From contig NC_045443.1 in NCBI RefSeq assembly GCF_002776525.5, forward strand, positions 47,137,896 through 47,201,895: a stretch of 64,000 nucleotides of DNA. Direction: 5' to 3'. Source of the DNA: Piliocolobus tephrosceles (taxonomy: Eukaryota > Chordata > Mammalia > Primates > Cercopithecidae). The notes beneath the pieces were generated by a model. It saw nothing but the letters and a program-made list of their open reading frames with translations. It ran no database searches and was not told where the DNA came from. Positions 55,600 through 64,000 of the stretch are shown one piece after another (position 1 is the stretch's first letter; each line of letters begins with the position of its first letter). The translations under genes and the position numbers were made by a program.

Positions 55600-56075
55600 T
55601 CTTCCAGTCACTGTTACATGGCCTTCCACAAGTCAGCTGTGGCTTGACTCGCTCATCTATAAATGGAAATAATAATAATAACACCGTACTTTGGGAGGCC
55701 AAGGAGGGTGGATCACAAGGTCAGGAGTTCAAGACCAGCCTGGCCAACATGATGAAATCCTATCTCTACTAAAAATACAAAAATTAGCTGGTCGTGGTGG
55801 CATGTGCCTGTAGTCCCAGCTACTTGGGAGGCTGAGGCAGGAGAATTGCCTAACCTGGAAGGCAGAGGTTGCAGTGAGCCAAGATCATGCAACCTCTGCT
55901 CTTTCGCCCATGGCACTCCAGCCTGGGTGACAGAGTGAGACTCCGTCTCAAAAATAAATAATAACAATAATAATACCTATTTCCTGGGGTTGTCAAGAGA
56001 AATAAATGAGTTATCCTTATAAAACTTTTAGCACAGTTCCTGGCCCACCCTAAGCACTCTGCAATGCCTATTTTC
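55600..56075 (+). repeat. MIR split by a 5'-truncated Alu
   Basis: CTCATCTATAAATGGAAATAA before, and CTGGGGTTGTCAAGAGAAAT / CAGTTCCTGGCCCACCC after, are consecutive MIR words. Confidence 0.78.
55688..55955 (+). repeat. Alu, 5'-truncated, with right-arm hairpin insertion
   Basis: Starts at ACTTTGGGAGG. About 22 extra bases (55890-55912) interrupt the right arm and form a perfect 12-bp inverted repeat with 55862-55873. Confidence 0.9.
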
Positions 56076-56439
56076 CCTACTAGACTATGAACTTCCAGAG
56101 AAGAAGGGATGGTACTCCTTCCATGTACTAGTCTTGCTTTTGCAGCTCCAATAAATAGCTGTGTAATGGAGGTGAGTTAACTTCAGTAGGACGGCGTCCC
56201 AAATAATGGATGGGGGTTGGAGACGTTGTCTCTTACACCTCCCTCTACCCCAAATACCACCCATCCTTCCAATACCTCTCAATCTCCTTCCCCGCTGCAC
56301 CTGCCCCAGCGAGAAGGCAGCAAAGGAAAAGGTGTGTGTGGGGGGTGGGGGGCGTCTGGGGGCGGGGTCACGGGTTCCTATCCCTTTCTTCCCAAACTGT
56401 AGCTCCCAGGGTGGGGAGGGATCCTGGGGCTGCACTTGT

Positions 56440-56529
56440 AACCGGAGAAGCTTGAGAGCTTTGAGAGCTGGTGCCAGAAAGCTTGGGTTCGACTCCCGGC
56501 TCTGCCACTTAGGAGAGATGCACTCTCCG
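56440..56529 (+). repeat. MIR core fragment
   Basis: GCTTGGGTTCGACTCCCGGC then TCTGCCACTTA is the tRNA-derived MIR core. Confidence 0.65.
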
Positions 56530-57070
56530 GTTATTTAATCTCTCGCATCTGGCGAGACCCGCGCTCTGGGTGCTTCCGAGGTGCGGGAGAGGTCAGGCTG
56601 GAACGCGCCTGTTATCCCGCGCGGGAACAGCAAGCGGGGGCGCCCCCCTCCCACCTGCTCCCTGGCGCCCTGGCACCAATGATGGGATTGGTGCTAATAG
56701 GTGTTTGCGGGTGACCTCCCGAGGGCGCCAGTGCCCCACCGGCCCCCACCTCCCCAGGGGCGGCCGCCTGATCCGATGTCCCGACTGTCATCGTTGATCC
56801 CTGGACACGGGCGTCCTGGGGCAGGGAGGCTCGGTTTGGTCCCTGCCTGCCACCCGTCTGGCCACAGCCCGATGCGTGTCTTCATTCTCTCGCCTTCGCT
56901 GGGTTCCGCCTCCCATGGCCTTCTCACTTGCCTTCTGGAGGTCTGGATCCCTACCTCCCATCCGGGATTATCGTTCCCCCTGTGAATTACACCAAGAAGC
57001 TTTGAGCCCTTCTGCTTTCCAGGCTGTGCGCTAAGCCCAGGGGCGGGGAGGGGGCGACGCGGGGTGCAAG
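56530..57070. promoter_or_regulatory. Second CpG-rich block, candidate distal promoter
   Basis: About 540 bp rich in CpG and GC boxes, 7 kb upstream of the main RACGAP1 promoter and free of Alus. From memory, some human RACGAP1 transcripts start several kb upstream of the main promoter, so this could be their first exon region. No exon boundary can be fixed here. Confidence 0.5.
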
Positions 57071-57330
57071 GCCAGGGCCTGCAGCGCAGAGTGCGGAAGT
57101 TGGGACTGTGTTCTGGGGGTCTAGGGAGGGAGGGCCCACCTCTGGCTGGGACTCAAGACTGTCAAAGAAGAGACCTCTGAGTTGAGCTTTGAAGGATGAA
57201 TAGGACCCCAACAGGCAGGAAGCTGGGGAATGAAGTTGGCAGGAAGTGCTGAGAGAAATGGAGAAGTCAGTCCAGCCTGACTGGAGTGAGAGGATCTTTT
57301 GGTTGGGGGCCGGGTAAGGCTGGAAGGACT

Positions 57331-57628
57331 CTTTTTTTTTTTTTTTGAGACAGAGTCTTGCTCTGCTGCCCAGCCTGGAGTGCAGTGGCGAGATCTCAGT
57401 TTTCTGGAACCTCCACCTCCCAGGTTCAAGCAATTTTCCCACCTCAGCCTCCTGAGTAGTTGAGATTACAGGCGCGCACCATCACGCCCAGCTAATTTTT
57501 GTATTTTTGGTAGAAATGGACTTTCACCATGTTGACCAGGTTGGTCTCAAACTCCTGACCTCAGGCGATCCTCCCACCTCGGCCTCCCAAAGTGCTGGAA
57601 TTACAGGCCTGAGCCACCACAGCCCACC
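57331..57628 (-). repeat. Alu
   Basis: Full antisense copy; GCTGGAAGGACT on both sides (57319-57330, 57630-57641). Confidence 0.93.
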
Positions 57629-57744
57629 AGCTGGAAGGACTTTTGAGAGCAGAGCTGAGGTACCTTGAATGCCAGGCCAGATGAATTCAGTGTAATTCCT
57701 GAGGCGCTAGTGAGCCATTGAAGCTTTTCTTCCTATTTCTCTAA

Positions 57745-57985
57745 GAGAAGCGGTAAGCATAGCGGGTAAACACACAGGTCTGGAGTTATTTTGGCCCTGG
57801 GTGAAGGTCTACTTCCACCGCTTATGACCTGTGTAGTGGGCAACTTAACTTCTCTGTCCCTCCATTTCCACATCTATTAAATGGTGATGATAATAATAGT
57901 GTAAAGCACTGTTGGGAGCAATAAATGAGAGAGTGTTTGTAAAACTCTTAGCATAGTGCCTGCCACATCGTAACTCCATGAGTAT
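57745..57985 (+). repeat. MIR, nearly complete
   Basis: AAGCATAGCGGGTAAACACA through TTAACTTCTCTGTCCCTCC to AGCATAGTGCCTGCCACAT. Confidence 0.8.
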
Positions 57986-59000
57986 TACTTATAATTATTT
58001 TGTATCCCTCTGTCTTCCTCTCTGTAGAAAGCAAAAACTTCCTCTTCAAAGTTTCCCTTCTTGTTAAAAAAATAAATCATACGTGTTAGAAATAATAGTT
58101 TCTTTTAAAGACTAACTTCCTTTAAGCCTCCTTACTTTATGGTAATAACTCTTTGTTTTTCCTATCCAATGTAGCTGTTAAACATGCTCACAGGCATATA
58201 GTACATTCTATGTCCTTGTACTTTAACCAAAATATTTGTGCTGGATGTGCTTACAGGCAGGTACCAGCTCGTAGCCTATGCCCCTTCCCTATTTGGCATA
58301 AGCAACTTCCTCTTTTCCTTTATCCTTCCATTACTTTTACCTATTTAGAAAAGTTTTAAACTGTTAGCCAATCAGGTTTTAAATTGTGCAATCTGGCTCC
58401 AGCCAATGGAGACAGGACACAGTAGCAGGAAAAAATTGCATAAGGAATAAAAATTGCTTCCCTCCTTTGTTCAAATGTGCTCTTGCCATTGTTCCACCTG
58501 TGATGAGCACCCTTTCTGCAGAAAGTAAAAATGGCTTTGCTAAGAGACTTAAATTTATGTTTAAGTGCTATTTCTTTGTGGCACTGGGGAACAAGCATTT
58601 TATTTCTAAATAAGCATTTACATATAACACTCTCTGTTTCTTTCCTCTTTCTTTTGATGTTCTCTCTCTCTCTCATAAAAAAAAAAAAAATCAAAAACAA
58701 TGTTTCCCTGCCCCATGCCTAGGAATCACCCTCTCACACTAAATAAAGTATTGAACTAAATCAAACTGTAATAGACAAAGCAAGACTCTGTTTCAAAAAA
58801 TACAAAACAAACCACTGACAAAACAACAATAACAACAAAACTCTAATAGGAGCAAATAGAAACAAGTCCCCCTTTAGAAACACACCTGTGTCTCTCCTGG
58901 GTGTCCAGGCTCTGGGGAGCCCTGCTTGGAGGAGGGGGTGTAGTTACTGACATGCTGAACTCATCTCTGCTAAAGTCCAACCTCTTTAAGAACAGAGACC
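57986..59000. other. Upstream single-copy 1 kb
   Basis: No gene recognised; short CT-rich (58660-58676) and A-rich tracts. Confidence 0.45.
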
Positions 59001-59300
59001 GCCAGGAGCGATGGCTTATGTGTGTAATCCCAACAATTTATGAGGCCGAGGCAGGTGGATCACCTGAGGTCAGGAGTTTGAGACCAGCCTGAACAACATG
59101 GAGAAACCCTGTCTCTACTAAAAATACAAAATTAGCTGGGGGTGGTGGTGAATGCCTGTAATCCCAGCTACTCAGGAGGCAGGAGAATCGCTTGCACCCA
59201 GGAGGCAGAGGTTGCGGTGAGCCGAGATTGCGCCATTGCACTCCAGCCTGAGCAACAAGAGCAAAACTCCATCTCAAAAAATAAAATAAAATAAAATAAC
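59001..59300 (+). repeat. Alu
   Basis: Full dimer, (AAAAT)n tail; AAGAACAGAGACC and AAAAATAGAGACC flank it. Confidence 0.92.
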
Positions 59301-59316
59301 AAAAATAGAGACCATA

Positions 59317-59620
59317 GGCCAGGCACGGTGGCTCACACCTGTTATCTCAGCACTTTGGGAGGCCGAGGTGGGCAGATTACCTGAGGTCAGGAGCTCGAGA
59401 CCAGCCTGGCCAACATGGCGAAACTCCGTCTCTACTAAAAACACAAAAATTAGCTGGGCATAGTGGCATAAGCCTGTAATCCTAGCTACTCGGGAGGCTG
59501 AGGCAGAAGAATCGCTTGGACCCAGGGGGCGGAGGTTGCAGTGAGCCGAGATCCCCCACTGAACTTCAGCCTGGATGACAGACAAGACTCCGTCTCAAAA
59601 AACAAAAAAACCAAAAAAAA
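59317..59620 (+). repeat. Alu
   Basis: Full dimer; AATAGAGACCATAG / AACAGAGATGGTAG flanks show it followed the previous insertion. Confidence 0.92.
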
Positions 59621-59698
59621 CAGAGATGGTAGCTTATTCACCCCAGCCTGTCCCCTGCCTAACAATGTGTCTGATTCACAGTAAGTTGCTGTTCTACA

Positions 59699-59883
59699 CC
59701 AGTGCTTCTCAAACCTTAGCGTGCATCAGAATCCCCTGGAGAGCTCGGTAACATACAGATTGCTGGGGCCCACCATGGAGCTCCTCATTCCATCTGTCTT
59801 CCATGGGCCTCTAGGAATTTCAAACGCATTCCTAGATGATGCTGATGCTGCAGATCTGGGAACCACATTTGGAACCACCGCTC
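59699..59883 (+). mobile_element. hAT-Charlie MER5A-type DNA transposon
   Basis: CAGTGCTTCTCAAACCTTAG, GCATCAGAATCCCCTGGAGA, CAGATTGCTGGGGCCCACC and GATGATGCTGATGCTGCAG are the MER5A order; ends near GGAACCACCG. Confidence 0.88.
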
Positions 59884-60289
59884 CATAACAACATGTTGAA
59901 TGGCTGTATCTAAGACGGTAAAGTAGCCTCACTGACCCCTTCCCAAACTCAGCTGGTCATCAGCATTGAAAATACAGGTCCAAAGCTGAGAATCACAAGG
60001 TGTAGCCTAAGGGATTTTCCAAAAATCATCTTCCCAGGTGTTATGTGCAAATAGGTTTGGCATTCTACTGCCACACATAGTCCTGTACTCTGCCCACCTC
60101 AGCTAACTCCTGCCTCAAGCAAAGGCCACTGCCTGTCTGCACTTTATTCAGGACACACTTTGCTGCTCTGGGTTCAAGATGGCTGGAACTATAGAGGAAT
60201 GGGCAGTCAAGAGTGAGAGGAAAGTAGCTTGTTCTAAAAAGCAGACCAGAGATTTATATAAATTGTAACAAGTGCCACTTCTAACTGTT

Positions 60290-60471
60290 AACTCTGAAAG
60301 ACAAGCTAGGAGTTAGTTCTCCTGAGTCTGACCTGGAGTCAAATTCAGCTCTCTTCCTATTCAACTTCCCTCCATTTCTGTTACACTCTGCTTCTCTTAC
60401 CTCCAGTGTGAAATGAAAATAACATAACCTACTTCACAGGGTTGAGCTGAAGATTAAATAAGAGGTTATGG
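60290..60471 (+). repeat. MIR
   Basis: TGACCTGGAGTCAAATTCAG and AATGAAAATAACATAACCTAC then CAGGGTTGAGCTGAAGATTA. Confidence 0.55.
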
Positions 60472-60849
60472 GGCCAGGCATGGTGGCTCACACCTATAAT
60501 CCTGGCACTTTGGGAGGCCGAGGCAGGCAGATCACCTGAGGTCAGGGGTTCGAGACCAGCCTGACCAACATGGGGAACTCCTGTCTCAACTAAAAATACA
60601 AAATTAACCAGGCATGGTAGCGCATGCCTGTAATCCCAGCTACTCTGGAGACGAGGCAGGAGAATCACTTGAGCCCATGAGGCAGAGGTTGCGGTGAGCT
60701 GAGATCACGGCACTGCACTCAGGAGAATTGCTTGAGCCTGGGAGGCAGAGGTTGCAGTGAGCTGAGATTGCGCCACTGCCCTCCAGCTTGGGCGACAGAG
60801 CGAGACTCCATCTCAAATAAATAAATAAATAAATAAACAAACAAATAAA
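60472..60849 (+). repeat. Alu with duplicated/fused right-arm segment
   Basis: Right-arm block 60658-60720 is followed by a second, non-identical version 60721-60783; tail (AAAT)n. Confidence 0.9.
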
Positions 60850-60894
60850 AAATAGCAAAGTGACTGGGAAAAGGAACTTGGCATCCATAATCTT

Positions 60895-60904
<10 letters not shown>

Positions 60905-60927
<23 letters not shown>

Positions 60928-61218
60928 TGAGACGGGGTCTTTCTCTGTCGCCTGGGCTGGACTGCAGTGGCCGGATCTCAGCTCACTGCAAGCTCCGCTT
61001 CCCAGGTTTACGCCATTCTCCTGCCTCAGCCTCCCGACTAGCTGGGACTACAGGCGCCCGCCACCTCGCCCGGCTAGTTTTTTGTATTTTTTTTTTTTTT
61101 AGTAGAGACAGGGTTTCACCATGTTAGCCAGGATGGTCTCGATCTCCTGACCTCGTGATCCGCCCGTCTCGGCCTCCCAAAGTGCTGGGATTACAGGCTT
61201 GAGCCACCGCGCCCGGCC
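60905..61218 (-). repeat. AluY, Old World monkey type
   Basis: Antisense copy with GCAGTGGCCGGATC; T14 run inside the central A-rich link. Bracketed by a 15-bp inverted repeat rather than a direct duplication. Confidence 0.93.
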
Positions 61219-61249
61219 GTCACTTTGCTATTTACCAAAACTTCCATAT

Positions 61250-61652
61250 ATATTTAATTGGGTTTTCACAACAGTCATGAGGAGTAAGAAAGACATTATG
61301 ATTCACTCTCATTTTGCCATTGAGAAAGCTGAGTCTCAGACAGGTTAAGTGACTTGCCTAGATGGGTGGATCACCTGAGGTCAGGAGTTTGAGACCAGCC
61401 TGACCAACATGGTGACACTCCATCTCTACTAAAAATACAAAATTAGCTGCGCGTGAGGGTGGGCACCTGTAATCCCAGCTACTTGGGAGGCTGAGGCAAG
61501 AGAATCGCTTGAAACTGGGAGGCAGAGGTTGCAGTGAGTCAAGGTCCTGCCACTGCACTCCAGCCTGGGCAACAGAGCAAGACTCTGTCTCAAAAAAAAA
61601 AAAAAAAAATTTCCTTGCCTAGGGGTTAAATGCTCCTATCCCAGTTACTCAG
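61250..61652 (-). repeat. MIR split by a 5'-truncated Alu
   Basis: CACAACAGTCATGAGGAGTA, CATTTTGCCATTGAGAAAGC, CAGGTTAAGTGACTTGCC in reversed MIR order. Confidence 0.65.
61362..61609 (+). repeat. Alu, 5'-truncated
   Basis: Begins at ATGGGTGGATCACC; CTTGCCTAG duplicated at 61353-61361 and 61614-61622. Confidence 0.9.
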
Positions 61653-61940
61653 TTTTTTTAGGACAGAGTCTCACTCTGTTGCTCAGGCTGGAGTGCAGTG
61701 GCGCAATCTCAGCTCACTGCAATCTCCGCCTCCTGGGTTCAAGTGATTTTCCTGCCTCAGCCTCCTGAGTAACTGGGATTACAGGCGCCCACCACTACGC
61801 CCAGCTAATTTTTTGTATTTTTAGTAGAGATGGGGTTTCACCATGTTGGCCAGCCTTGTCTCAAACTCCTAACCTTGTGATTCGCCCGCCTCAGCCTCCC
61901 AAAGTGCTGGCATTACAGGCGTGAGCCACTGAGCCCAGCC
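61653..61940 (-). repeat. Alu
   Basis: Full antisense copy. Confidence 0.92.
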
Positions 61941-62652
61941 GAGGTTAAATAACTCTTAACCTAGAGGTTAAATGACCTGGACAGTCTGGGTATGTAGGGG
62001 AAGGGGCTTTAAGCAGAGCTGGTTGCTCCTCTCCACTCATCCCTGTATTTGTTCTTTTGACATCTCCTTCCCATAGGTCATTTTTTCATGGGCATATCTT
62101 ACCTGAATCTCAATGGTAAGGAAATAAGGTGAGGGTTCCCTGCCCGTATTGGAGACAGCCCTGTTCTGCTGCCCCCTCCTCCGAGCCCTGTCTGCTTCCT
62201 CCCTATTTAAGCCCCTGTGGTCCCTTTGACAAACGTCTATCTTGAATTCAAATTCTGGCGCAACTTCTGCAGCTGTGTGAATTTTATTAGGTCTCTTCCT
62301 CTTTCTAGGCCTCATCTGTGACATAAGAAGAATATAGATCTGTGGTTCCCAAACTGTAGTAACCTTGGAGTGAACATGAGAGACTCACCTCCTGGCCTCC
62401 ACAAAGACTGAGTAGCTCATCTGTGTGCAACTGACTGTGTAACTGTGTGATTGCTGGGAGATGAGATCCAAATGAGCTTTCATGATGTGATCCAGAACTC
62501 AATCATTCTGTATTTTCTCAGTTAAAAGATAACAAAAGTACAACTATTGCCATATGGTCATGGTCAGGGAAATTTTTTTGGAAATAGAAAGGTTAGGCTG
62601 GGTTCTGTAAGTTATCTAGAATAATTAAAAATAAAAAATAAATAAAAAATTT
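61941..62652. other. Upstream single-copy with MIR scrap
   Basis: 62255-62335 resembles MIR (CAGCTGTGTGAATTTTATTA, GCCTCATCTGTGACATAAG). No gene recognised. Confidence 0.45.
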
Positions 62653-62662
62653 AAAAGGTTGG

Positions 62663-62785
62663 GCCAGGCATGGTGGCTCACGCCTGTAATCCCAGCGCTT
62701 TCAGAGGCTGAGGCAGGAGGTTTGCTTGAGGCCAGGTGTTCCATGGCAACACAGTGAGACCCCATCACTGCAAAAAAAAAAAAAT
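62663..62785 (+). repeat. Free left Alu monomer (FLAM-like)
   Basis: Left arm only with A13 tail. AAAAGGTTGG lies before it (62653-62662) and again at 63118-63127. Confidence 0.8.
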
Positions 62786-62811
62786 TAAAATTATTATTAT
62801 GAATTATTATT

Positions 62812-63092
62812 ATTGAGACAGATGCTTGCTCCGTCACCCAGGTTGAAGTGCAATGGCGGTATCTCAGCTCACTGCAACCCCTGCCTCCCGGGTTCAAGCG
62901 ATTCTCCTGCCTCAGCCTCCTGAGGAGCTGGGATTACAGGCGAGTGCTACCATACCCAGCAAATTTTGTGTTTTTAGTAGAGATGGGTTTCACCATGTTG
63001 ACCAAGCTGGTCTGGAACTCCTCAGCTCAAGCGATCCGCCCGCCTCAGCCTCCCAAAGTGCTGGGATTACAGGAGTGAGCCACCGCTCCCCA
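62812..63092 (-). repeat. Alu nested beside the monomer
   Basis: Antisense copy after (TTA)n; lies inside the outer AAAAGGTTGG pair. Confidence 0.9.
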
Positions 63093-63127
63093 CTTAAGTT
63101 AAAAAAATAAAAGAATAAAAAGGTTGG

Positions 63128-64000
63128 AAGCCTCTGGTGTAGATACTCTCTAAAGGCCTCATCAGCCACATGGGAGAAAGGGCTTTGGGCCACCAGGGGG
63201 CGCTGCAGCCCTTGTGCAACGTGGAAGCTGAGGCACATGGTGAGCAGGCTGCTCTAAACGGAAAGAGGGGTGGGGTCAAGGTTCATGGCCCAGGCTGTAT
63301 AGACCACAGTTGAGACCTGTTAGACCTAAGCACTCTGTAAGAGAGGTGTCTCTCCAGAGCTGGAGGAGGTAAGGGGCCCCGGGTGGGGTGACCTGTCCTA
63401 GGTCCGAAGCACTGGACTCACACCTGCATGGGGGCCCCTGTGGCAGCCGGTGGTCATTCCTGTCTGGTTGAACCTTGGAGGCATAGAAACAGAGAATTTC
63501 TCAAATTCCACTTCAGCTATCCTCAGACAAGAAGGGACTGAGAGGAGGAAAGGTTCCTAACAGGGCAGGATGGCCATCCCAAGTGGCTTCCCATGAACTT
63601 CGCGAGTGCAGGGAATGGATGGAGACCTATGGAGTCAGGGAAGCTGTTCTGAAGGTGGAGCTGGGGACAGTCAGAGGAGAGAAGGAAGATCATGCCAGGC
63701 AGGAAGGTCTGTCTAGAAAGGTAATAATTCTGCGATCTTTGCTGACATGCAGGGCCTGCATTGCCCAGCAGTAGAAGGCAGCAGCTTACTGCCAGAAGGG
63801 AGGACTGGGACACCAGAACCCTCCTTCCATTCCCTTCCCTCCCCTGCTGAACCCTGGGCAGAGCTCCACCAAGCTCTGCTGCTCCAGCCAGGACTTTCTC
63901 CCTGGGAGGGGCCAGAGAGCCTCAAAGGGAGAAGGCAGCTCACACCTACCCACTGCCAGAGGCTGAGGCCTTCTCCATTCATAAACCATCAGGATCCAGA
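63128..64000. other. Upstream single-copy with CTCF motif
   Basis: No repeat or gene recognised; GC-moderate. The CTCF motif at 63190-63204 is the main feature. Confidence 0.5.
63190..63204 (+). promoter_or_regulatory. CTCF-type motif CCACCAGGGGGCGCT
   Basis: Exact match to the strong core of the vertebrate CTCF consensus in forward orientation, within single-copy sequence. It would be an insulator or loop-anchor candidate upstream of RACGAP1. Occupancy cannot be seen from sequence. Confidence 0.75.

Noticed and set aside
56470..56515. tRNA-like box B word GGTTCGACTCCC
   Set aside because: Part of a MIR core, which is tRNA-derived; no box A at proper spacing and no cloverleaf.
1..64000. CRISPR array, operon or bacterial-type system
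   Set aside because: No spaced direct repeats, Shine-Dalgarno sites or dense coding; the DNA is primate nuclear.

Overview
The window is nuclear DNA of a primate, most likely an Old World monkey (macaque/baboon/vervet group). It is packed with Alu SINEs (about 75 full or partial copies), and at least seven of the younger copies carry the right-arm variant GATCCGGCCACTGCACTCC that I associate with Old World monkey AluY lineages rather than human AluY. The rest of the repeat content (MIR, L2, L1 3' ends, an ERVL-MaLR solo LTR, hAT and TIR-bearing DNA transposon remnants) is ordinary for a primate chromosome.

One protein-coding gene can be reconstructed completely: RACGAP1 (MgcRacGAP/CYK4), on the minus strand. 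Its 16 coding exons run from the ATG at 40985 down to the stop at 14094, every junction keeps frame, and the sum is 1899 nt = 632 codons plus stop, the length I know for the human protein. A non-coding first exon and CpG-rich promoter lie at about 49330-49545, and the 3' UTR runs down to about 12985. The protein is the centralspindlin Rho-family GAP: N-terminal coiled coil, Ser-rich PLK1-target segment, basic stretch, C1 zinc finger, RhoGAP domain with arginine finger, and a TP-rich tail. From memory this locus in human lies between AQP6 and ASIC1, but no coding exon of either neighbour is recognisable here.

Layout: 1-12.98 kb is intergenic DNA downstream of RACGAP1 (Alus, MIRs, a MaLR solo LTR at 9929-10293, a TIR element at 12144-12474, and some non-repeat stretches with homeodomain-like words). 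12.99-49.43 kb is the RACGAP1 transcription unit; intron 1 (8.3 kb) and intron 2 (10.2 kb) hold most of the nested Alu clusters and a 5'-truncated L1. 49.43-64 kb is upstream DNA with a second CpG-rich block at about 56.53-57.07 kb (candidate distal promoter) and a near-consensus CTCF motif at 63190-63204.

I found no undescribed gene system. The items worth a second look are mutational and architectural: nested Alus whose target-site duplications give the order of insertion, an Alu carrying a template-switch hairpin, two chimeric Alus, a 15-bp inverted repeat bracketing a young Alu, a (TG)n tract inside a 116-nt RACGAP1 intron, a full CRE palindrome in intron 1, the distal CpG block and the CTCF motif. 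Older repeat assignments (MIR/L2/L1M/hAT) come from recognising consensus words by eye, and their edges are approximate.
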